Below are positions 1 through 7,069 of a DNA stretch of 17,573 nucleotides, piece after piece. The notes under the pieces were generated by a model that saw only the letters and a list, made by a program, of their open reading frames with translations, did not search any database and had not been told where the DNA came from. Source of the DNA: an uncultured bacterium (lineage in GTDB: Bacteria; Patescibacteriota; Minisyncoccia; Phycocordibacterales; CAIZLB01); the NCBI GenBank assembly GCA_903952785.1, contig CAJBHC010000027.1, positions 1-17,573 on the forward strand, given 5' to 3'. Position numbers and translations under genes: made by a program. Each line of letters opens with the position of its first letter. Position 1 is the first letter of the stretch.

Positions 1-154
1 CCCTGTATCATACAGGAATCATCTTTTGTTAACCCAGTAGAGGTTTTTCTTTTGTGTCTACTTTATAGGGTACGGTTCAATTTTACTCAAGGGGCGTCTT
101 TTGCCTTATGCAGGCGAAACAAGAAGCGAGACTGGCGGCGGAAAATGGTGGGGA

Positions 155-1837
155 TTAGTCCACAAAAGTCAACGCCTTCCCTGTCTTATCACTTCTACCT
201 GTTCTTCCAATACGGTGAACATAGTCATCATGAGTTTCTGGAAGTTCATAGTTAATAACGTGAGATACGTTTGGAATATCAAGGCCCCTAGCAGCAACGT
301 CTGTTGCAACAAGCATTTGAACTTCACCATCTTTAAACGCCTTAAGAGCACGTTGACGTTGAGTGTGAACTTTATCGCCATGAATAGAAGCCGCTTTGAA
401 ACCACGCTCTGAAAGCATTGTTGTAAGCTTCTCTACTCCGTGCTTTGTTCTTCCAAAGATTATAACCTTTTGGAATTCTGGGTTAATCAATAGATCATGA
501 AGTATATCAATCTTTTGTCCCCCTCTTACATAGACAACATCTTGATCAACGTTCTTTGCAGTATCTCTAGTCTTTACAGAAATACGAACAGGATTATTTA
601 GGAAGTCATTAATGATTCTTTCAATATCAGGTGAAAGTGTTGCTGAGAAGAATAGAGTTTGTCTATCCTTTGGCATAAGACTCATAACGTATTTCATATC
701 GTTAATGAATCCCATGTCCAACATTCTATCAGCCTCATCAAGCACAAGATTTTTGAAATGTGAAAGATTAAGTTTTTTTCTATCGATAAGATCCTTCAAA
801 CGTCCCGGAGTTCCAATAATAAAGTTATTGAAATATTTTAATTCAGAAATTTGCCTTCCGATAGGAGCACCTCCGACACAACAAACTGAATAGATTTTCA
901 TTCCCTTAATGAAGGATTGTAATTCTTGATCGATTTGAATTGCAAGCTCTCTTGTTGGTGCCATTATGATTGCTTGTTCGTCAGGATTTTTTATTACCTT
1001 ATTTATAAGTGGTAAAAGAAACGCAGCAGTTTTACCTGTTCCTGTGTTTGCAATACCAACTAGGTCTTCCCCGTTTAAAATATGAGGAATTGTTTTGTCT
1101 TGAATTGGAGAAGGTGTGATGTATCCTTTTGCGATAACACTTTTCTTTAGAGATTCTTCAATTTTAAAATCAGCAAAGGTGTGCTCTGGAATGTAGGCTT
1201 CTACTTTTTCTCCCACAACTGCTTTGTTGATGAATCTTGAAATATCAAGACGGCCGCCTCCTGATGCACGTCCTCTTCCTCTGTTTCCTCCACCAAAGCC
1301 TCCACGGCCGCCGTAGCTACCGCCGCCATTTCCGCCAAATCTTGAAGCGCCTCCAAATCCACCTGAACGGCCACCTGAAGATCTACCTCCGGCGCCACCA
1401 GAAAATCTGCTAGCTCCTCCGCCAGCATAACCACCGCGTGAGCTTGATGAAGATGAAGCGCCTGATCCTGAGTAACCACCACGAGATGATCCACTACTAT
1501 ATCCACCACCAAATGACGCACCATCGCGTGAACTTGCACGTGAGTTGTATGAATGACCTCCGTGAGCCGGAGCAGAATAAGCAGGACGAGATGAGGATGC
1601 TGAAGCACCACCATAAACACTTGCGCGAGCTGATGGAGCGGAACTTGATTTTGATGCACTGTGAGCACCATGAGCACTTGACGCACCCTTATTTAATGAG
1701 CCACCGTAAACACCAGTAAAAGCAGCGTTTGTTGCAGATTTGGGTGCACTTGTTGTACGGGGTCCGCTTGTTTTACGAGCGCCACCTGTACCACGAGTAA
1801 TATTGTTTCTATTACTAGAAGATTGTTTTTTAAACAT
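155..1837 (-). CDS. DEAD-box ATP-dependent RNA helicase with long Gly/Ser/Arg-rich N-terminal tail
   Basis: 560 aa. The helicase core unwinds or remodels RNA with ATP and acts in the cytoplasm, typically in ribosome assembly or mRNA turnover. Visible motifs in order: Q-motif region with TPSPIQ near 241-246, motif I ANTGTGKT 263-270, PTREL 294-298, GTPGR near 342-346, DEAD 367-370, SAT 398-400, ATDVAARGLD 511-520 and HRIGRTGR 541-548. The protein stops just after motif VI, as usual for a minimal core. Residues 1-195 are low-complexity Gly/Ser/Ala/Arg/Tyr with many RGG, SRGG and YGG units and are surely disordered; bacterial relatives such as CsdA and RhlE usually carry such tails at the C-terminus. 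The ATG at 1837 has an AAAGGG-like motif upstream. Probably a chromosomal housekeeping gene beside the mobile region. Confidence 0.95.
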   Translation of the reverse strand: MFKKQSSSNRNNITRGTGGARKTSGPRTTSAPKSATNAAFTGVYGGSLNKGASSAHGAHSASKSSSAPSARASVYGGASASSSRPAYSAPAHGGHSYNSRASSRDGASFGGGYSSGSSRGGYSGSGASSSSSSRGGYAGGGASRFSGGAGGRSSGGRSGGFGGASRFGGNGGGSYGGRGGFGGGNRGRGRASGGGRLDISRFINKAVVGEKVEAYIPEHTFADFKIEESLKKSVIAKGYITPSPIQDKTIPHILNGEDLVGIANTGTGKTAAFLLPLINKVIKNPDEQAIIMAPTRELAIQIDQELQSFIKGMKIYSVCCVGGAPIGRQISELKYFNNFIIGTPGRLKDLIDRKKLNLSHFKNLVLDEADRMLDMGFINDMKYVMSLMPKDRQTLFFSATLSPDIERIINDFLNNPVRISVKTRDTAKNVDQDVVYVRGGQKIDILHDLLINPEFQKVIIFGRTKHGVEKLTTMLSERGFKAASIHGDKVHTQRQRALKAFKDGEVQMLVATDVAARGLDIPNVSHVINYELPETHDDYVHRIGRTGRSDKTGKALTFVD

Positions 1838-1909
1838 ATTATTTTAAGCCCTTTCTTAATAGAAAGAGGGTTGATTTCCACGTATTATTTTATGGAAAAC
1901 TGAATTAGT

Positions 1910-1947
1910 CTTTAGAGATAACGTAAGGCGACTAGAAATCTCTAAAG
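1910..1947 (-). promoter_or_regulatory. Stem-loop in the 5' leader of the DEAD-box helicase gene
   Basis: Perfect 10-bp inverted repeat, CTTTAGAGAT at 1910-1919 and ATCTCTAAAG at 1938-1947, with an 18-nt loop, about 75-110 bp upstream of the helicase start. Leaders of DEAD-box helicase genes are often structured and temperature- or self-regulated, so a leader role is plausible. That is an inference; no promoter was identified with confidence. Confidence 0.4.
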
Positions 1948-2047
1948 TTTCGAAAAGGTATACTTTGTGTGGAATATCCACCCAAAACCAATGAGAGATT
2001 AACTTACCTATATAGTATGTACTATGTTAGGGGTTTTGTCAAATACG

Positions 2048-2068
2048 TGGCGGAGACGGAGGGATTCG
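2048..2068 (-). other. 3'-terminal fragment of a tRNA-Ser-like gene, ending in CCA
   Basis: Read on the minus strand, the 21 nt end in CCA preceded by discriminator G, a 7-nt acceptor half CGTCTCC, a T-stem half CCCTC and the T-loop remainder CGAAT. This matches the 3' end of a tRNA with acceptor GGAGACG, typical of tRNA-Ser. Homology breaks inside the T-loop: the next bases give ACCGAAT instead of TTCGAAT and the 5' T-stem does not pair well. No tRNA body of about 90 nt precedes it. Such 3' fragments are often left when an element integrates into a tRNA gene, so it may mark an attachment site or the left edge of the element. No second copy occurs in this window. Confidence 0.55.
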
Positions 2069-2280
2069 GTCCTTACAGGACCTGTACAGTCTTCGTATCG
2101 CGCTCGCTGCGCCCCAGTAGGTGATTCTGCTGAATCGTTCGCGCAATATACTCAGACTTTTCTCATCCCTCGCGGAAACTGCTCAAGCAGTTTCCTCGTC
2201 TCCTCCGTTCACTCACTTCGTTCGTTCACTGCGGATGCTCTCGAGTTCGGACTTTTCTCGGTTAAGCCCAGTAAGGTTAA
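2048..2280. other. GC-rich, hairpin-rich intergenic patch without a credible gene
   Basis: This part of the 526-bp gap 1838-2363 differs in base composition from its AT-rich surroundings: 32 of 60 bases are G or C in 2101-2160. It holds a perfect 9-bp hairpin (GGAAACTGC 2174-2182, TCAA loop, GCAGTTTCC 2187-2195), a 5-bp hairpin GGTCC/GGACC near 2069-2083, and a 13-nt near-repeat TCRGACTTTTCTC at 2152-2164 and 2247-2259. On the minus strand, GGAGACG (2203-2197) and GAGGG (2171-2167) could pair with the acceptor and T-stem halves of the tRNA fragment at 2048-2063. An open plus-strand frame through it has no recognisable protein character. Confidence 0.5.
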
Positions 2281-2338
2281 TTTTTAATAAGTAGATTATA
2301 GCACGTCTATGCGTCTCGAGCAGGGCAAAAAGTGACAA

Positions 2339-2382
2339 AAGTGACACAAAATGAGGTATAAAGTTACAGGTATATGTCACTT
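2339..2382 (-). terminator. Possible terminator of the minus-strand defence operon
   Basis: Inverted repeat AAGTGACA (2339-2346) and TGTCACTT (2375-2382) spans the stop codon of the sigma-like gene. On the minus strand the second arm is followed by TTTGTCACTTTTTG. A further copy of the AAAAGTGAC unit (2328-2336, then 2337-2345) forms a tandem pair. The stem is modest and the loop long (28 nt), so termination is only suggested. Confidence 0.35.
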
Positions 2383-3032
2383 TCTTCTATAATAAAGTCA
2401 ATCCTAGTCCTTGATCCGTCACCAACTGGGTCATCTAATGAATAGACTTGCATTGGCCGTATTCCCCTACCTGAGTATTCTAGAGTTTTAAATAGATAAC
2501 CTAAAAACGTACCAGTATACTTATACAACCTTATACAGTTCTTAATCTTGTCTTCTACATCATCAGTATACCCTTTCCATTTTCTAACTTGCCAACGCTT
2601 TTCAATCCATTCTTCAGTTATAAAGGTAATCCAAGATATTAATTCTTGTCTAGCTAGAATATTTCCTTTTTGACTGAGTCGTACCAGAGCTATAATAATT
2701 CTTTCTTGATTAGCTACGTCCCTTAGGTCAATTGATGCCATTAGAGTATAGAGTTTGTCTTTGTATCTCAATAGCACCAAATCTACTTCATCTTGATTTT
2801 GATATTCCTTAGCTGATTTTATTCTATATCTTGTCCATCGTTTTTGATATTTTCTATCAAGTTCCATTGTGATCCTGTCCCAGTCTATATCACCATTCTC
2901 AGTTCTGATATTCTTATAGATATAACGATAGACAGATGGTGTTTCTTTGTATACCCAAGTGCTACTGAATTCTTTTGGTTGTTTTTTAGAAAGTGAGGAT
3001 TTTAAGGTTTTAACAGCATCTTTAAACAACAT
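2364..3032 (-). CDS. Sigma-70 region-2-like protein (putative truncated or divergent sigma factor)
   Basis: 222 aa. Residues about 111-190 follow the sigma-70 region 2 pattern: a helix with RLSQKGNILARQELISW, an acidic YTDDVEDKIKN segment, then YTGTFLGYLFKTLEYSGRG. They are followed by YSLDDPVGDG at 197-206, which resembles the SLD-P-GDG stretch at the start of sigma region 3. The chain ends soon after, so no region 4 for contacting the -35 element is present. Residues 1-105 match no domain I recognise; they are basic and Trp/Tyr-containing. The gene lies 13 bp after the three-helix membrane protein and on the same strand, so it is probably cotranscribed. It may redirect host RNA polymerase or be a sigma-derived regulator. 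The identification is from pattern alone and could be wrong. Confidence 0.45.
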   Translation of the reverse strand: MLFKDAVKTLKSSLSKKQPKEFSSTWVYKETPSVYRYIYKNIRTENGDIDWDRITMELDRKYQKRWTRYRIKSAKEYQNQDEVDLVLLRYKDKLYTLMASIDLRDVANQERIIIALVRLSQKGNILARQELISWITFITEEWIEKRWQVRKWKGYTDDVEDKIKNCIRLYKYTGTFLGYLFKTLEYSGRGIRPMQVYSLDDPVGDGSRTRIDFIIEESDIYL

Positions 3033-3045
3033 AAAATATGTAGTT

Positions 3046-3630
3046 TTACTTTAATGTTTGTAAAAACTCTGAAAATAAAAGACAGACTCCTAAAACAAAC
3101 AATGCACAAAGTATATGAGGAGTCCAATCCTTTCCTTTGATAGTTAGATAATTTTTTACAGCAACTTTTTCAAGCTCCTTAACTGATGATTCAACAATTT
3201 CTTTATTAACCTTAATATAATCAGCTGATGTTTTGGATGGATCATTATATACGCTATATATTAAATCCTTAATCTTTTTATTAAAGGCTTCATTATATTT
3301 TATTTGCCTATACAATGAATTTGCCTCAATTGTGTAAATATACAAAATATAACCAATTGAACCTACAACATTCAAACCTAGTGAAATTAGACCAACATAA
3401 GTAAGCCAATCGGATTTTAGATTCGTATTTAACAGAGATGATGATAAAACAGACAAGGTAATACCTATAATTGTAAGAGAAAAGCCAATCAGAGTTATCA
3501 AAAAAGTTCTCAATGAAAACATGTTTTGATAAAATATGTTTCTTTTTTCTGTATTTTCTAATTGCATGAGATTATCCACTCTCTGCTCTTCCATCATCAA
3601 AACTTCTTTTTTATCATTTGTATTATTCAT
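3046..3630 (-). CDS. Three-helix membrane protein in CBASS operon, candidate second effector
   Basis: 194 aa. An N-terminal soluble part is followed by two close hydrophobic helices (about 42-62 and 76-99), a charged helical middle (about 103-160, with KEIVESSVKELEKVAVK), and a third hydrophobic helix at 171-189. The two-helix hairpin followed by an amphipathic domain recalls SLATT-type pore-forming effectors that accompany CD-NTases, but I see no signature that proves it and the third helix is atypical. The gene starts 120 bp after the CD-NTase and 13 bp before the sigma-like gene, all on one strand. The ATG at 3630 is used; two in-frame ATG codons at residues 12 and 13, preceded by an AAGAAG motif, are an alternative start. 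Confidence 0.6.
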   Translation of the reverse strand: MNNTNDKKEVLMMEEQRVDNLMQLENTEKRNIFYQNMFSLRTFLITLIGFSLTIIGITLSVLSSSLLNTNLKSDWLTYVGLISLGLNVVGSIGYILYIYTIEANSLYRQIKYNEAFNKKIKDLIYSVYNDPSKTSADYIKVNKEIVESSVKELEKVAVKNYLTIKGKDWTPHILCALFVLGVCLLFSEFLQTLK

Positions 3631-3750
3631 ATATTTACAGTTACAATAACCAAAAATAGTCTGCGAATTTAATATTATTTGATACCGATAATACTAAATT
3701 TAGGTAAATTAAACAATCTACTCAAAAAGTGAAAGGGGTGAAACTAACTA

Positions 3751-5100
3751 CTAATAACTACCTATAGGAACATCTATTAAATCCTTAGCTACACAAACTT
3801 CGTCTTTTATAAGGTAGCATTCTGCATAATGACTTCCTTCGTATTTAGTGTTTTCCCTCTTATTTCTATATCCCGAATCAGAAACTATTTCACCTCTTAA
3901 ATCATTCCTAGATAAAGCTTCAAATCCTGAATTCTTTATTTTCCACTTGATTAGATATGGTGGAGGTACTGTACATTTATCTATTATAAATTCGATTTTT
4001 CTTTTCTTTGCCAAAGGTTTGGTTGAATTTCTTAGTCTAAACGGTCTAAAACCATCTTGTACTATATTTGCATCAATAACAACTTCGTACTGAATAGACT
4101 CTGTAATTCCCAAATCACTTAAGAACATCTCACCTGAATCCCTATTAGGATGATTATTGGATACATCACAAGGTGCGACTATATTATCTATATCATTAGA
4201 ATCACTAACAACAAAGTTTTCACCAAATATTTGTTTCCATAGTAACTTACTAATATTATCATTATCAGAATTATATGATTCATCTATCTTCTTTCTAATT
4301 ATTCTTAATTTATCTTTTGTTTTTTCAAAATTATCTTGATTCCAGTGTCTAGTAAAACTTTCGGTCGATAATATGGGATTTCTTACATCAGGAGGAACTG
4401 AGTGTGATTGAAAATAATCGTCGAGACGACCAAATAAGACTTTAAATGCCGTTGGTAAATCAAAATAATCAATTTCATTATCTGAGTTTAAAACAAGATT
4501 ACCCAATAGAGTAGTGAGCATGATTGATTTTATTGGAATAGATTCCTTGTCTCTGATATATTTTGCCAAACGTACGACCTTTATTAAAAGGTCCCCTGTA
4601 CTTATAGTATTCATTCTTTCAAACCACTCAGCATATCCATCGCCATCTGTAGATTCAAATAAGTCAGTATCTTTATTCATAATATGACACCCTATTGTAT
4701 TCTTGATAGTTGGAATTATATCAATATGAAAATCATCAGCATAATCCAATGTCACACAACGGTTTTTCCCATGGCGATCAACAATATCTTCATAAATTCC
4801 ATTTTCCTTAAATTCCTTATGTAGATTATCTAAATACTGTTTAGGAGACCATCCTGAAAATTCCCTTAATTCAAGCAAAAGATCAACATCAAAAGTATGA
4901 CTGTCTGATAATGGTTTAATTATTGTCTTTTGACGATATGAACCTTGTGGCACAATATTAATAAAATTATCTTTGAAAACCTCACTGTTCTGTATAAACT
5001 TTTTCACTACAGCAACACCATCTTTTATTTTATCGATTCTTGTTTTATTCAAATTAACTTCTTTCTCTAAAAAATCCTCAAATGATTCGGTGTATTTCAT
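3751..5100 (-). CDS. CBASS cyclic-oligonucleotide synthase (CD-NTase) with C-terminal AGS-C domain
   Basis: 449 aa. The enzyme should make a cyclic di- or trinucleotide signal from NTPs when phage infection is sensed. The nucleotidyltransferase fold shows GSYRQKT at 53-59, the metal-binding pair in FDVDLLL (Asp71, Asp73) and a third acidic residue in HIDIIP (Asp127). The C-terminal part from about 375 has the pattern of the AGS-C sensor domain: PPYLIKWKIKNSGFEA, LRGEI, KYEGSHYAECYLI. All catalytic acids are present, so it is predicted active. It starts 5 bp after the patatin gene, so the two are surely one operon and the phospholipase is the predicted effector of its product. No Cap2/Cap3 ubiquitin-like or HORMA/TRIP13 genes are nearby, which makes this a type I system. 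The nucleotide product cannot be told from sequence. Confidence 0.9.
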   Translation of the reverse strand: MKYTESFEDFLEKEVNLNKTRIDKIKDGVAVVKKFIQNSEVFKDNFINIVPQGSYRQKTIIKPLSDSHTFDVDLLLELREFSGWSPKQYLDNLHKEFKENGIYEDIVDRHGKNRCVTLDYADDFHIDIIPTIKNTIGCHIMNKDTDLFESTDGDGYAEWFERMNTISTGDLLIKVVRLAKYIRDKESIPIKSIMLTTLLGNLVLNSDNEIDYFDLPTAFKVLFGRLDDYFQSHSVPPDVRNPILSTESFTRHWNQDNFEKTKDKLRIIRKKIDESYNSDNDNISKLLWKQIFGENFVVSDSNDIDNIVAPCDVSNNHPNRDSGEMFLSDLGITESIQYEVVIDANIVQDGFRPFRLRNSTKPLAKKRKIEFIIDKCTVPPPYLIKWKIKNSGFEALSRNDLRGEIVSDSGYRNKRENTKYEGSHYAECYLIKDEVCVAKDLIDVPIGSY

Positions 5101-5105
5101 ATTAA

Positions 5106-6041
5106 TTATAATTTATGCTCTGGAATAAACAGGTCGGCCTTTTCTGAAAAAAAATGCCGTATGCTAGGTAACGCCTTCCTAGCCTCAGAATCTCCCAATC
5201 CTTTCAGTGAGCCTATTTCAGATATTGAATCTAATCCAAATCTACCCCTCGACACTACGGGGCTGAATCTGTATACATTTTTACTGCCCAATAACAATAA
5301 TGCTGTACCATAAGAAGCAAAAGACTGGGTGGACATGAATAAATCAATCATCTTAACACCCCAATAAGCAAGGCCTCGTGACTGCTTTCTTGCAGTTTTA
5401 ATGTTGGATGGTTCAGAGGTACAACCGATACTTAAAATTTCAATATCATCCTTATCCCAGCCAAGAACACCAATTGCTTCTACAACAGCAAGTCCCATTG
5501 GATTATTTGCCCAAACCCCGCCATCAACCAGTGGAATCCCTGTCGTAGATGTGTGTGAAGGGAAATAACTTGGGGCAGCGGATGTTGCAAGTGCAACACC
5601 CACCACTTTTTCTTTATAATCCCTCTCAAATCTTTTATTGTGGGAAGTCTTGTACACGTGCACTTCTCCTGTTTCTAAATTTACACTAGGTATAACTAAT
5701 CTATTAAAGCTGTCTCCTAATCTTTTATCTCCAAATTTAGAAGTCAAAGCCTCTTTGAGGGGTGTTGTGTCATATTTAGCAAAACCAATTTGACGCAACC
5801 TCCTAAACAAGGAATTCCCTTTAAATATTTTAGGCCCAAGTTCTTCATAAAAAGAAAGCATTTCTTTTGCTGAATAACCCATTCCTAAACCAAGGGCAAT
5901 TATTCCACCCGTGGAAGTTCCAACTATTAAATCAAAATGATCATTTATTTTAGCACCTACTGTGTCTTCTACGGTTGCTAAAAATGAGGCTGGAAAAACA
6001 CCCTTAATACCCCCACCGTCTATAGATAGAATTTTTTTCAT
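5106..6041 (-). CDS. capV: Patatin-like phospholipase, CBASS effector CapV
   Basis: 311 aa, the usual size for CapV. The patatin catalytic elements are complete: the oxyanion-hole motif DGGGIKG at 8-14, nucleophile elbow GTSTGG at 41-46 with Ser43, and DGG at 173-175 supplying Asp173 of the Ser-Asp dyad, followed by VWANNP. No signal peptide or membrane segment is seen, which fits a cytoplasmic enzyme that attacks the inner membrane after binding a cyclic nucleotide. It lies between the 66-aa gene (1 bp upstream) and the CD-NTase (5 bp downstream). This CapV-CD-NTase pairing is the classic phospholipase CBASS arrangement, in which activation kills or arrests the infected cell. The product of the neighbouring synthase is the inferred activator. 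Confidence 0.92.
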   Translation of the reverse strand: MKKILSIDGGGIKGVFPASFLATVEDTVGAKINDHFDLIVGTSTGGIIALGLGMGYSAKEMLSFYEELGPKIFKGNSLFRRLRQIGFAKYDTTPLKEALTSKFGDKRLGDSFNRLVIPSVNLETGEVHVYKTSHNKRFERDYKEKVVGVALATSAAPSYFPSHTSTTGIPLVDGGVWANNPMGLAVVEAIGVLGWDKDDIEILSIGCTSEPSNIKTARKQSRGLAYWGVKMIDLFMSTQSFASYGTALLLLGSKNVYRFSPVVSRGRFGLDSISEIGSLKGLGDSEARKALPSIRHFFSEKADLFIPEHKL

Positions 6042-6042
6042 C

Positions 6043-6243
6043 CTATTTAATCTTTCTAGCTTTTTCTAATACTTTAGACAGAGAGTTGACCTTCAATGAC
6101 TTCTCTGCTCCACCTAGTGTCTTGATGTTTTTGTGTAGATTCCCCAATACAGGATATTCCCTTATCAAATTCTCCATTGATGAATCGCTTCTTTCTTTCC
6201 TAAAAGTACCCTTAGAAGTTCTCGTGTGTTTATTTAGTGCCAT
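6043..6243 (-). CDS. Small basic protein, first gene of the CBASS operon
   Basis: 66 aa, not recognised with certainty. It has a basic N-terminus with TSKGTFRKERSDSSMENL, then a predicted helix-turn-helix-like C-terminal half ending SLSKVLEKARKIK. Short proteins of this general kind (GTFRKERxD near the start, a Leu-rich end) seem to recur beside phage and defence genes, but I know no function. Its stop lies 1 bp before the CapV start, so the two are translationally linked. The ATG at 6243 is the first start after the minus-strand promoter predicted at 6354-6381. It might be a small regulator of CapV or of the operon; that is speculation from position. Confidence 0.65.
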   Translation of the reverse strand: MALNKHTRTSKGTFRKERSDSSMENLIREYPVLGNLHKNIKTLGGAEKSLKVNSLSKVLEKARKIK

Positions 6244-6353
6244 GACTGTAATTTGAAATTAATTTACTTATAATGCTTCTTGCTCCAATTGGACTAGTCA
6301 GGATAGTATTTATTACTGGTCTAGAGATCAATAGATGTTGAAAGCTATACATA

Positions 6354-6381
6354 ATTATACGCTCATATTTAAAATTGTAAA
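6354..6381 (-). promoter_or_regulatory. Promoter of the CBASS operon
   Basis: On the minus strand, -35 TTTACA (6381-6376), a 16-bp spacer and a perfect -10 TATAAT (6359-6354). Transcription would begin near 6347, leaving a leader of about 100 nt before the 66-aa gene. It diverges from the repressor promoter, with 35 bp between the two -35 boxes. Confidence 0.6.
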
Positions 6382-6389
6382 GAATCTAT

Positions 6390-6408
6390 TTATGAAATCA
6401 GTTCATAA
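6390..6408. promoter_or_regulatory. Palindromic operator candidate between the divergent promoters
   Basis: Perfect 7-bp arms TTATGAA and TTCATAA separated by ATCAG, 19 bp in all. It sits between the -35 boxes of the CBASS and repressor promoters, where one bound dimer could affect both. The length and symmetry fit a winged-helix dimer such as the neighbouring LexA-like protein; the pairing of protein and site is inferred. Confidence 0.5.
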
Positions 6409-6416
6409 CATGTGGA

Positions 6417-6445
6417 TTGACAGTGGATAACTCCACCTGTATACT
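6417..6445 (+). promoter_or_regulatory. Consensus sigma-70 promoter of the LexA-like gene, leaderless, with embedded operator
   Basis: Consensus -35 TTGACA (6417-6422), exactly 17 bp of spacer, and -10 TATACT (6440-6445). The ATG at 6452 is 7 bp after the -10, so transcription should start at or next to the start codon and the mRNA would be leaderless. The spacer contains GTGGA-TAAC-TCCAC (6423-6436), a perfect inverted repeat, and another GTGGAT half lies just upstream at 6412-6417. A repressor bound here would block RNA polymerase, the usual layout for an autoregulated repressor gene. Confidence 0.75.
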
Positions 6446-6451
6446 AAAAAT

Positions 6452-7063
6452 ATGAATATTCACGAGAGTCAGAAGAAGATACTCAATTATCTAAGTGGAA
6501 TACAAGACCTAGATGGAATAAGTTACTGGGAAATAGCTAGAGAGACAGGTCTTACAAACGCACAAAATGTAGTTCACCACCTAAAACAACTTGAAAAACT
6601 AGGATATCTAAGACGTGACTCATTTAATCCATCTTCCTTTGAAATACTTAAAAACCCCATTGAGGATGTTGTGTATTTAAATTTATTAGGCTTTGCTCAG
6701 TGTGGTAATGAAACAGATTTCTTTTGTGACACCAACGTAAGAGAAAAAATTGCAATATCAACAAAACTTTTTGGTATTAGTAATCCTAAAAATAGCTTCT
6801 TAATTAGGGCTAAGGGCGACTCCATGTCCCCTGAGATTTTTGATAATGATTTAATAATATTTGAATCTACAAGCGACGTCGATGATGGTAGTGTTGCCTT
6901 AGTAATTGACAATGATGAACCTAAAATTAAACAAGTATTTAAGACAAGTAATGGTATATTGCTAAGGTCTTTTAACAAACAACATCAAGATAAGGTTGTG
7001 AAAGATTCTGATATAAGAATACTCGGTCTAGCAAAACACCTCATTAAAAAATATTTAAATTAA
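6452..7063 (+). CDS. LexA/CI-type repressor with S24 self-cleaving peptidase domain
   Basis: 203 aa. The N-terminal winged helix (about 5-56; EIARETGLTNAQNVVHHLK is the recognition region) binds DNA. The C-terminal S24 domain shows the nucleophile in KGDSM (Ser124) and the general-base Lys in EPKIKQVF (Lys160), spaced as in LexA. The predicted cleavage bond is Cys84-Gly85 in FAQCG: LexA uses Ala-Gly, UmuD uses Cys-Gly. Such proteins repress until RecA filaments formed on damaged DNA trigger self-cleavage. Its promoter lies back to back with that of the CBASS operon, so it likely controls itself and possibly CBASS. It may equally be the lysogeny repressor of the phage-like element. The next gene follows after 6 bp. 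Confidence 0.9.
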   Translation: MNIHESQKKILNYLSGIQDLDGISYWEIARETGLTNAQNVVHHLKQLEKLGYLRRDSFNPSSFEILKNPIEDVVYLNLLGFAQCGNETDFFCDTNVREKIAISTKLFGISNPKNSFLIRAKGDSMSPEIFDNDLIIFESTSDVDDGSVALVIDNDEPKIKQVFKTSNGILLRSFNKQHQDKVVKDSDIRILGLAKHLIKKYLN

Positions 7064-7069
7064 AAAACA

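Noticed and set aside
2..16. CCTGTA-TCA-TACAGG hairpin at the left edge as terminator of the helicase gene
   Set aside because: The stem is short, has no U-run on the minus strand, and lies 139 bp past the stop codon.
1969..1981. GTGGA-ATA-TCCAC palindrome upstream of the DEAD-box helicase as a second repressor operator
   Set aside because: The arms match those at 6423-6436 but the spacing is 3 instead of 4, which changes the helical phase, and no linked promoter is clear. Probably chance.
2024..2287. Plus-strand open frame in the GC-rich patch
   Set aside because: It runs through the tRNA fragment and hairpins, has no domain character, and appears open only because of the local composition.
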